Positions 6,055 through 11,782 of a stretch of 11,782 nucleotides of DNA are shown piece after piece. The notes under the pieces are model-generated. The model had not been told where the DNA came from. It saw only the letters and a program-made list of their open reading frames with translations, and did not search any database. The DNA lies in NCBI GenBank assembly GCA_010671975.1, contig JAAHIA010000118.1, forward strand, positions 1 through 11,782, written 5' to 3'. Position 1 is the stretch's first letter; each line of letters opens with the position of its first letter. This stretch comes from Leptolyngbya sp. SIO4C1. GTDB lineage: Bacteria; Cyanobacteriota; Cyanobacteriia; Phormidesmidales; Phormidesmidaceae. Made by a program: the position numbers and the translations under genes.

Positions 6055-6594
6055 ATGGATTTAGCCGTTCTCTACTGGATACTGGTCGGGCTGATGGCGC
6101 TAGGTGCGCTGGGCGAGTTGATTCCTGGCATGCCGGGAGCCAGCCTGATTTTGGCGGCCATCTTAGTCTGGTCGGTGGCAACCGAGTTTGCCGGCATCGG
6201 CTGGCCAATTGTGATTGTCTTTGCCTTGCTAATTTTGAGCGCAGCCGTTGAATTTTTAGCCGCCTACTGGGGAGCTAAGCAGTTTGGCGCGAGCCGCTGG
6301 GGACAGTTTGGCGCGCTGATTGGGCTGGTGGTCGGCGTGCTGGGGCTGCTGCCGGCGCTACCGTTTGGCGGGCCTATTCTCGGCATTTTAGTAGGTCCTT
6401 TTGTTGGCGCGTTTATTGGCGAATATCTTTCGCGACAGCCAGTAGAGGGCGAGTCTAAGCTGAGAACGGCCCTGAGGGCAAGCGTCGGCACCGTGGTTGG
6501 CTCAGTCATTGGCAACCTGATCGACGGGCTGCTGGCGATCGCAGCTGTGGTGGTCTTTGTAATTTCAACCTGGCCGTTTGTGACCACGCTCTAA
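6055..6594 (+). CDS. DUF456 family membrane protein
   Basis: A 179-residue, very hydrophobic, glycine-rich inner-membrane protein that fits the DUF456 family. Typical features are the N-terminal helix followed by GELIPGMPG (residues 20-28), the polar link YWGAKQFGASRWGQFGALIG (71-90), and the glycine-rich pair GVLGLLPALPFGGPILGILVGPFVGAFIGE written as two helices near 94-123. A last hydrophobic stretch lies at about 145-172. Roughly four to six membrane segments, no catalytic motif. The molecular function of the family is unknown to me. The ATG is 8 bases after the peptidase stop with only a weak AAGAAG before it, so translation probably depends on coupling. A strong hairpin (6618-6662) follows, closing the transcription unit. 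Confidence 0.85.
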   Translation: MDLAVLYWILVGLMALGALGELIPGMPGASLILAAILVWSVATEFAGIGWPIVIVFALLILSAAVEFLAAYWGAKQFGASRWGQFGALIGLVVGVLGLLPALPFGGPILGILVGPFVGAFIGEYLSRQPVEGESKLRTALRASVGTVVGSVIGNLIDGLLAIAAVVVFVISTWPFVTTL

Positions 6595-6617
6595 AGCAAA
6601 ACGAACGACTTAGCGAC

Positions 6618-6662
6618 GCTTTTGTCAAGCCTGATGCACTGTGCTTGATAAAAGCTTGTTCT
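6618..6662 (+). terminator. Strong terminator hairpin after the DUF456 gene
   Basis: GCTTTTGTCAAGC (6618-6630) pairs with GCTTGATAAAAGC (6643-6655): 13 bp with a single G-T pair and a 12-base loop, followed by TTGTTCT. It begins 24 bases after the stop codon. The A/T block within the stem also makes it usable from the other strand. Confidence 0.6.
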
Positions 6663-6760
6663 AAAGATGACGCTTCATTCAAGGTTAAGGGCAAATTAAG
6701 GGTGGTTTATCAAAAGGTTAAATAATGCCATAGAGGCAGTCTGGAAAGCCAGCTATCGCT

Positions 6761-7846
6761 ATGAAGTTGACCCATCCAAAGTCTTTCGGGCTTTTTTTAA
6801 TTTTTGCATTAACAGCTTTTTTACTCAGTGAATCTTCGCTATATGGTCTAACCGGCAGCCTAGATGAGGGCGCGCCGATGCTGATGGGGGCCTATGCCGT
6901 TCGCAGCGTCTTTTTGCTAGGTTGCAGCGCTATCGGCGTCTACTTGCTCCATTTGCGGGCTAAGCATCAAAAGCAGTCGCGGCCGCTTCGTTTCGTCAAT
7001 CAGCCTTGGTCCAAACCGCAGATGGCTATCGCTGCGGCTGCCATTCTTCTCAATTTTGTTTTTCTGCTGCTGCTGTCTCTAAACCCCAATCTGTTTTCGC
7101 AGCTGGCTCAAGAGGATGTTTTAATAGAGCCTCTATCTGCGGTCTTTCTGTTCTCAAGCGCCGCTATTCTCAGCTGGCAGGCTTGGAAGCTCAGCCGTCA
7201 CGACGAGAGAACCTGGCCAAAAAAGCACTGGCTGATTGGCGGCTTGGGCTGCTTGGCCTTAATCTTCTTCGTGATTGCCATGGAGGAAGTCTCCTGGTTT
7301 CAGAGAGTGGCAGCGTTTGAAACCCCGGATGCGTTCTCAGCTAACCTGCAGAGCGAATTTAATCTGCACAACTTTGCAACCAGCGCTTTCGAGTATCTGT
7401 ACTATACCGGCGCGTTCGTTTATCTGATTGCCCTGCCCTATCTTCACCTGACGTCTCTGCTACCCGCCTATATCAAAAGATTTAGCCTATTTTTTGGCAG
7501 CAGCTTTACGCTATGTCTCAGCGCCATACTCACGGCCTATAACTATGACATGTGGAACGCCTTTCCCATGCAGATTGGCTATTTCTTAACGCTGTGCAGC
7601 TTGGTTAGCCTATACTGCCTGAGCGATGTCAGGCTGATTAAAAGACTGTGCTTGATCTTTTTGCTAACGCTGCTGCTCACTCAGGCGGCTTTCTTCGCCT
7701 TCGGCAGCCAGATGTCGCGGCTGTGGGATGCAACTGAATACAAAGAGTTTTTTATCGCCCTTGGGTTTTTCGCCTATTCTCTGGATGTGAGACGTAAGCT
7801 GGCGCGCAGCTCGGTGCAGCAGCCTTTTGCGTCGGAGCCGGTGTAG
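6761..7846 (+). CDS. Polytopic membrane protein of unknown function (361 aa)
   Basis: A multi-pass inner-membrane protein with about nine or ten hydrophobic segments (roughly 8-26, 43-66, 88-108, 122-144, 158-175, 213-233, 242-262, 270-287, 296-314 and 328-343). The most telling part is a polar block after the fifth segment: MEEVSWFQR (Glu175, Glu176, Ser178, Trp179, Gln181, Arg182) followed by NLQSEFNLHN (Asn195 to Asn204). The clustered acidic, Gln, His and Asn residues next to the membrane look like an active or metal site. I recall similar EExSWxQR...NxHN blocks in uncharacterised bacterial membrane proteins, but no function. GGAAAG (6743-6748) lies 12 bases before ATG 6761. The gene stands alone behind a strong terminator and converges with rsmI, 23 bases apart. 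No HIP1 octamer lies inside it. Confidence 0.8.
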   Translation: MKLTHPKSFGLFLIFALTAFLLSESSLYGLTGSLDEGAPMLMGAYAVRSVFLLGCSAIGVYLLHLRAKHQKQSRPLRFVNQPWSKPQMAIAAAAILLNFVFLLLLSLNPNLFSQLAQEDVLIEPLSAVFLFSSAAILSWQAWKLSRHDERTWPKKHWLIGGLGCLALIFFVIAMEEVSWFQRVAAFETPDAFSANLQSEFNLHNFATSAFEYLYYTGAFVYLIALPYLHLTSLLPAYIKRFSLFFGSSFTLCLSAILTAYNYDMWNAFPMQIGYFLTLCSLVSLYCLSDVRLIKRLCLIFLLTLLLTQAAFFAFGSQMSRLWDATEYKEFFIALGFFAYSLDVRRKLARSSVQQPFASEPV

Positions 7847-7869
7847 GGGGCAAATATCTGATCGAAATT

Positions 7870-8724
7870 TTAGGCTTGGCGCAGCTCTAGGCTGAGCTGA
7901 TAGATATCGCGCTTGGGCAAACCAGTTGTCTGCGCTAGCTGTCGGCTAGCCTGTGATGGAGAGAGCCCTTGGCTTAGCAGTTGCTTTAGCGCCGTTGTCA
8001 GCTCAGCCTGACTAAGCTCCTTAGTCTGGGGCGGTTGGCCTGCGATCGCAAGCGTAAATTCGCCTCTAGGCTCAGTTTGCGCGCAGTGCTCAACGGCCTC
8101 AGCCAGCGACCCGCGCCAAAATTCTTCGTAGCGCTTGGTGAGCTCGCGCGCTAGCGTCACCGACCGATTGGCCCCGAGCGCATCGCTGAGATCCTGCAGC
8201 GTTTTTAGCAGGCGATGCGGGCTTTCGTAGAGCATGATGGTGCGCGGCTCTGCTTGCAGCTGCGCTAGCCGAGCTTGGCGAACTTTGCCCTTGGCAGGCA
8301 AGAAACCTTCAAAGCAGAAGCGATCGGTGGGCAAGGCAGCGGCCGCGATCGCGCTCACCACGGCTGAGGCCCCCGGCACTGGGCTGACGACAATTCCCGC
8401 CTCAGCGCAGGCACAGACCAGCTCATAGCCCGGATCGGAAATGCCCGGCATGCCCGCATCGGTGACCAGCGCCACGCTGTCCCCGGCCTGCAGCTTAGCC
8501 ATCAGCTCGGGAATGCGCTTATGGCGATTGTGCGTATGGTAGCTAACCTGCGGCGTTGCAATCTGAAAATGGTGCAGCAGCTTGCCCGTATGGCGCGTAT
8601 CTTCAGCCGCAATCAGGTCAGCTTCTTTGAGGATGCGAACGGCACGAAACGTCATATCCTCCAGGTTGCCAATGGGCGTCCCTACCAGATATAAAATGCC
8701 GCCAGCCGATTGATTAGAAGTCAC
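7870..8724 (-). CDS. rsmI: 16S rRNA (cytidine1402-2'-O)-methyltransferase
   Basis: RsmI methylates the 2'-OH of C1402 in the decoding centre of 16S rRNA using S-adenosylmethionine, tuning start-codon and reading-frame fidelity. All family blocks are present in order: LYLVGTPIGNLEDMTFRA, AEDTRHTGKLL, LVTDAGMPGISDPGYELV, VPGASAVVSAIAAAALPTD with FEGFLPAK, YESPHRLLKTL, and ARELTKRYEEFWRGSL. A C-terminal helical part (ALKQLLSQGLSPSQASRQLA) is the usual small C-terminal domain. I place the start at GTG 8724 (284 aa) because AGG lies 6 bases upstream and the family block begins soon after. TTG 8742 would add six residues, and GTG 8727 is also possible. The 49 bp to the divergent sugar kinase must hold both start regions. 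Confidence 0.95.
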   Translation of the reverse strand: MTSNQSAGGILYLVGTPIGNLEDMTFRAVRILKEADLIAAEDTRHTGKLLHHFQIATPQVSYHTHNRHKRIPELMAKLQAGDSVALVTDAGMPGISDPGYELVCACAEAGIVVSPVPGASAVVSAIAAAALPTDRFCFEGFLPAKGKVRQARLAQLQAEPRTIMLYESPHRLLKTLQDLSDALGANRSVTLARELTKRYEEFWRGSLAEAVEHCAQTEPRGEFTLAIAGQPPQTKELSQAELTTALKQLLSQGLSPSQASRQLAQTTGLPKRDIYQLSLELRQA

Positions 8725-8773
8725 CACAAGCCTGATAATCAATGCCGTTCAGATCGTAGCGCTATTCACAGGC

Positions 8774-9637
8774 ATGAAGCAGGGACTCTTCGTTGGGCTG
8801 ATGACGCTGGACTATCTCTATCAGGCCGAGCATCCGCCGGCTGCGAATGAAAAAGTGGTCGCGCTGCAGGCAGCCGTGGCCGCCGGTGGTCCTGCCACCA
8901 ACGCCGCCGTTGCCTTTAGCCAGCTGGGCGGTCAGGCTACCGTCATGGGCAAGCTGGGTCAGCACCCGATTGCTTCGCTAATCAAGGCCGACCTCGCCCA
9001 GTGGCAGGTCGAGGTGAACGACCTAGCAACCGGGCAGGACCTGCCGCCACCGGTTTCTTCGATCGTGGTGACTCAGGCGACGGGCGATCGCGCGGTGATT
9101 TCTCACAATGCGGTGGGCCGACAGGCCGAAGCGCCTAACCTAGCAGAGCTTGCCTGTGATGTTGTGCTGATCGACGGCCATCAGATGCAGGTGGGCAGCG
9201 CGATCGCAGCTCTGGCGCGATCGCAGCATATCCCAGTCGTGGTCGATGCCGGCAGCTGGAAGCCTGGCTTTGAGCAGGTGCTGACGCAGGCCGACGTGGT
9301 GATTGCCTCAGCTAGCTTTCAGCCGCCTGATCGATCTAAGCCAATGGCCTATCTCGAATCGTTAGACATTCCGCAGATTGCTATCACACATGGGGCACAG
9401 CCAGTCATCGTCAGCCACCGAGGCATTCGGTCTCAGCTGCTAGTCCCGAGCGCGGCAGTCGTCGACACGCTGGGCGCAGGCGATATTTTTCACGGTGCAT
9501 TCTGCTGGTTCTACCCTGAGCAGTCTTTTACAGCGGCGCTAGCTGCCGCTGGTCGAGTGGCCGCCTTTGCCTGTCAATTTTTCGGCACTCGCGCTTGGAT
9601 CACACCTTATCATCGGCAAATTGGGCATAAAGATTAG
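8774..9637 (+). CDS. PfkB family carbohydrate kinase
   Basis: A 287-residue cytosolic kinase of the PfkB/ribokinase family, which phosphorylates a sugar or nucleoside with ATP. Both family signatures are visible: the N-terminal AAGGPATNAAVAFSQLGG (Gly38, Gly39, Asn43) that binds substrate, and the C-terminal DTLGAGDIFHGAF with Asp237 as catalytic base and the GAGD anion hole at 234-237. Length is slightly short for the family (usually 290-330). The middle lacks features that would identify a ribokinase, fructokinase or adenosine kinase, so the substrate remains open. ATG 8774 has only a weak CAGG before it, and the promoter must lie in the narrow divergent gap with rsmI. The nucleotidase gene follows after 108 bp on the same strand. 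Confidence 0.92.
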   Translation: MKQGLFVGLMTLDYLYQAEHPPAANEKVVALQAAVAAGGPATNAAVAFSQLGGQATVMGKLGQHPIASLIKADLAQWQVEVNDLATGQDLPPPVSSIVVTQATGDRAVISHNAVGRQAEAPNLAELACDVVLIDGHQMQVGSAIAALARSQHIPVVVDAGSWKPGFEQVLTQADVVIASASFQPPDRSKPMAYLESLDIPQIAITHGAQPVIVSHRGIRSQLLVPSAAVVDTLGAGDIFHGAFCWFYPEQSFTAALAAAGRVAAFACQFFGTRAWITPYHRQIGHKD

Positions 9638-9680
9638 GTGAACCCTCAGGATGTGCAAAACATACGGACAGTCCGCCCCT

Positions 9681-9718
9681 TAGACTGAATTGGGAAATAG
9701 ACTAAATCCTGACTAAGT
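9681..9718 (+). promoter_or_regulatory. Short direct repeats upstream of the nucleotidase gene
   Basis: TAGACTGAAT (9681-9690), TAGACTAAAT (9698-9707) and TGACTAAGT (9710-9718) share the core GACTRA, spaced 17 and about 13 bases apart, in the AT-rich leader before ATG 9746. Just upstream is the dyad CGGAC-A-GTCCG (9665-9675). They could be regulator sites; nothing in the sequence names the regulator. Confidence 0.2.
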
Positions 9719-9745
9719 AGATGATCCCCTTTATTTTTTAGATCT

Positions 9746-10714
9746 ATGTCATACGAACAGGAAAAAGAAATTGCGATCGCGGCTGTCAAAGCTGCCGCTG
9801 TGGTTTGCCAGCGTGTGCGCACTGAAATGGTGCCCGAAGCGATCGAGAAAAATGACCGCAGCCCGGTCACCGTCGCCGACTTTGGCGCGCAGGCCGTGGT
9901 ATGTAAGTATCTAGCCGATGCCTTTCCGGCTGACCCCGTGGTGGGCGAAGAAGACGCCGCCGACCTAAAGACGCCGGCCATGGCCGACCGACTGCAGCAG
10001 GTGACGCAGTATGTGCAAGCCGCGATCGCAGACGCCACCCCCGACACCGTCACGCAGTGGATTGACCACGGCAACGGCGATGTCGCGCAGCGCTACTGGA
10101 CGCTCGACCCGATTGACGGTACCAAAGGCTTTTTGCGTGGCGATCAGTATGCCGTAGCGCTGGCGATGGTTGAAAATGGCGAGATCAAAGTCGGCGCGCT
10201 GGCCTGCCCGGCGCTGACGATTGGCGACACCACCGGCCTGCTGTTTGTCGCCGTGCGCGGTGAAGGCGCAACCCTGATGCCGCTCGCAGGCGGTGAAGCA
10301 CAGCCGATCAAAGTTACCTCCTCAGCCGATGCCGAGCATTTCCGCTTTGTAGAGAGCGTGGAGTCAGGTCACGGCGACCAGAGCCAGCAGCGCGCGATCG
10401 CGCAGGCCGTTGGCATCACTGCCGACTCAATGCGAATGGATAGCCAGGCCAAGTATGGCGCAGTCGCTTCTGGTCAAGCGGTGCTCTATTTGCGACTGCC
10501 CTCACCCAAGTCGCCCGACTATCGCGAGAAGATTTGGGACCATGCCGCTGGCGTGATTGTGGTAGAAGAAGCCGGTGGCCGCGTCACCGACATGAATGGT
10601 CAGCCGCTCGACTTCTCTAAGAGCGCGCGTTTAGTCGACAACCGAGGCGTGATTGTCAGCAACGGCGAGATTCACGACAAAGTGCTGGAGGCGCTGAAGC
10701 AGCCGGTAGGCTAA
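9746..10714 (+). CDS. 3'(2'),5'-bisphosphate nucleotidase, Hal2/SAL1-like
   Basis: A Mg-dependent, typically lithium-sensitive phosphatase that turns 3'-phosphoadenosine 5'-phosphate (PAP) into AMP, removing the inhibitory by-product of sulfate activation and sulfotransfer. Its three metal-binding motifs are intact: GEED (Glu68-Glu69-Asp70), DPIDGT (Asp121, Asp124) within WTLDPIDGTKGFLRGDQYAVALAMV, and WDHAAG (Asp265). The KGFLRGDQYAVAL block and 322-residue length match the eukaryotic-type Hal2/SAL1 branch better than the shorter CysQ proteins; inositol monophosphatase activity is a possible side reaction. ATG 9746 follows a T-rich leader with no purine-rich ribosome binding site. Three HIP1 octamers lie inside the gene. 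A large hairpin at 10729-10789 follows the stop codon. Confidence 0.93.
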   Translation: MSYEQEKEIAIAAVKAAAVVCQRVRTEMVPEAIEKNDRSPVTVADFGAQAVVCKYLADAFPADPVVGEEDAADLKTPAMADRLQQVTQYVQAAIADATPDTVTQWIDHGNGDVAQRYWTLDPIDGTKGFLRGDQYAVALAMVENGEIKVGALACPALTIGDTTGLLFVAVRGEGATLMPLAGGEAQPIKVTSSADAEHFRFVESVESGHGDQSQQRAIAQAVGITADSMRMDSQAKYGAVASGQAVLYLRLPSPKSPDYREKIWDHAAGVIVVEEAGGRVTDMNGQPLDFSKSARLVDNRGVIVSNGEIHDKVLEALKQPVG

Positions 10715-10728
10715 TGGCGGCAATTTAT

Positions 10729-10789
10729 AAATCGGGTTTTTATTGACGCTTTGTGAGCGGTCGTTCACAGCAGCAGAAAAACCCGGTTT
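10729..10789. terminator. Large imperfect hairpin between nucleotidase and Uma2 remnant
   Basis: AAATCGGGTTTTT (10729-10741) pairs with AAAAACCCGGTTT (10777-10789): 13 bp with one G-T pair. An inner stem, TGTGA (10752-10756) with TCACA (10765-10769), lies in the loop. The T and A runs within the arms give a T tract to transcripts from either side, fitting a bidirectional terminator for convergent genes. The right arm contains AAACC-C-GGTTT, which resembles a hairpin repeat common in cyanobacterial intergenic regions; that resemblance is from memory. Confidence 0.55.
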
Positions 10790-11212
10790 CTAGCTAGAGC
10801 TTTTCAGCAACTCAAACTCGATTGCTAGATCGGGTGGCGGGTCTTGGCTCAGATCGATGCGCTCTTTTCCTAGCAGCGCTTGCCAATTTTGAATATGGAA
10901 ACAGGCATCAGGCTCAGCGCCTGGTTCCTGAAAGCGCTTTAGAGTAGCTGGGTGAGAGCTGTCCCAATCTCTACCTTAGTGGCGCAGCAAGGCTTTTACT
11001 AAATCAACCAAACTATCAATCCGTCGCCCATGTCCGGCCACCGGTGCCATGATGGCGATCTCTTGCGTCTGTGCATCGAAGCGAATCTTGATAGCCGCAC
11101 CATCACGGCGGATTCCTTAAAGGGCTTCGTAGTCTGCCCAGGTTTGGTAGCGCAGCGTCACTTCGCTACCCGGCGGCAGGTTGGTTTGCTCTGAGCCGAC
11201 TGTGACAACCAT
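10790..11212 (-). pseudogene. Uma2 family protein (PD-(D/E)XK nuclease-like), broken by two stop codons
   Basis: Read on the minus strand from ATG 11210-11212, a single frame of 141 codons reaches TAG at 10790-10792 and encodes Uma2-like sequence throughout. It runs TLRYQTWADYEAL, stop TAA (11117-11119), GIRRDGAAIKIRFDAQTQEI, MAPVAGHGRRIDSLVDLVKA, LLRH, stop TAA (10976-10978), GRDWDSSHPATLKRF, then EPDACFHIQNWQALLGKERI and DLSQDPPPDLAIEF. The EPDACF...DPPPDLAIE block is the hallmark of the family, which is greatly expanded in cyanobacteria. The second stop is probably CAA changed to TAA (family RHQGRDW). Intact members have about 190 residues; here the end after AIEFELLKSSS is also missing, up to the adjoining hairpin. 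A leader with AAAAGG lies just upstream. No frameshift is needed, so decay looks recent. This explains the 600-bp gap between the flanking genes. Confidence 0.88.
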
Positions 11213-11348
11213 CGGTTCTGCCTTTTGAGTCTGCTTTTGCTTTTAGAATACTTTGTGCTAACGTGCGATCGCGCTGCTTCCGCACACTTCGAGCTAGTCT
11301 TACTCTGAATTAACTATTATTGTGGCTGTTCTAGCAGCCGATATTTCC

Positions 11349-11741
11349 ATGCTTATTACTCCTGCCTATGCAGCTATCTTCGGTCTTTTATTTGTGTTGC
11401 TGAGCGTTCGCACGATTCGACTACGGCAGCAGCTGCAGGTAGCAATCGGTCACGGCGGTCAGCCTCAGCTAGAGCGAGCCGCCAGAGTACATGCTAATTT
11501 TGCAGAATATGTACCGATAGCGCTGCTGCTGATCTACCTACTAGAGTCACAAACGATTGGTCAACTCTGGATTCACGGGCTGTGCTGGGTGCTGCTAATC
11601 GGGCGGATGGTTCATGCCTACGGCGTGAGTCAGGTTAAAGAAGATGGCCGGTTTCGGACAGCTGGTATGGCAATGACGTTTACGGTGCTGATCTTGGCAT
11701 CAGCTGGGATTTTGTGGGGCTACATTAAGTTTCCGCTTTAG
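11349..11741 (+). CDS. MAPEG family membrane protein
   Basis: A 130-residue inner-membrane protein of the MAPEG family (membrane-associated proteins in eicosanoid and glutathione metabolism), like E. coli YecN; bacterial members may have glutathione-dependent transferase or peroxidase activity, but this is not established here. Four hydrophobic helices are visible. The family signature after the first helix is strong: GHGGQPQLERAARVHANFAEYVPIALLL, of which Arg, His, Asn and Glu (in ARVHANFAEY) are the conserved residues, followed by LLIGRMVHAYGVS. I choose ATG 11349 because the family usually starts MLITPxYA and because TATTAT at 11315-11320 would serve as a -10 box just upstream. GTG 11322 would add nine residues but would lie at or before that transcription start. 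No clear ribosome binding site for either. Confidence 0.85.
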   Translation: MLITPAYAAIFGLLFVLLSVRTIRLRQQLQVAIGHGGQPQLERAARVHANFAEYVPIALLLIYLLESQTIGQLWIHGLCWVLLIGRMVHAYGVSQVKEDGRFRTAGMAMTFTVLILASAGILWGYIKFPL

Positions 11742-11782
11742 AGACAGCGATTATAGCTCGGGACCGACACAGTTCAATTGAT

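Noticed and set aside
9646..10074. 142-codon minus-strand frame across the nucleotidase start
   Set aside because: It lies opposite the metal-binding motifs of a well supported gene, and its Ser/Cys/Thr-rich translation is typical of antisense frames.
1..11782. CRISPR array, defence island or biosynthetic cluster
   Set aside because: No regularly spaced identical repeats, cas genes, restriction-modification genes, toxin-antitoxin pair or biosynthetic core enzyme is visible; the only phased repeats are the four imperfect copies before the integrase remnant, whose spacers are too few and short.

Overview
The window looks like a chromosomal segment of a cyanobacterium. The octamer GCGATCGC (HIP1, the hallmark repeat of many cyanobacterial genomes) occurs about fifteen times. 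Several proteins read as typical cyanobacterial housekeeping or conserved unknown products, and the GC content is moderate with compact spacing. The species cannot be named from the sequence.

Layout. Bases 1-602 hold the remains of an integron-type tyrosine recombinase (IntI/XerCD family): the N-terminal domain, a short middle piece and the C-terminal tail with the catalytic Tyr, joined by deletions in three frames. It is preceded by four imperfect repeats phased at 41-42 bp. Bases 603-894 have no protein gene but several stem-loops, including a good Rho-independent terminator at 781-825, so a small RNA is possible. Then come a 75-residue conserved-looking protein (895-1122), a convergent MATE exporter (1239-2600, minus) and a divergent aldo/keto reductase (2707-3675). 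A putative GT-A type glycosyltransferase of unrecognised family (3884-5065) is followed closely by a membrane-anchored M48 metallopeptidase and a DUF456 membrane protein, the last two 8 nt apart and probably co-transcribed. After a strong terminator there is a polytopic membrane protein of unknown function (6761-7846). rsmI converges on it from the minus strand. rsmI in turn diverges from a PfkB-family sugar kinase across a gap of about 50 bp, followed by a Hal2/SAL1-like 3'(2'),5'-bisphosphate nucleotidase (9746-10714). The last part holds a large hairpin, a broken Uma2-family gene with two in-frame stop codons (10790-11212, minus), and a MAPEG-family membrane protein (11349-11741).

How the genes work together. 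Most are independent, ordinary functions: drug/metabolite export, NADPH-dependent carbonyl reduction, ribosome methylation, sugar phosphorylation and PAP removal in sulfur metabolism. I do not see a coherent new multi-gene system. The parts that deserve a second look are the fossil integrase with its phased upstream repeats, the possible structured RNA after it, the Uma2 pseudogene, and the two unclassified proteins (3884-5065 and 6761-7846).
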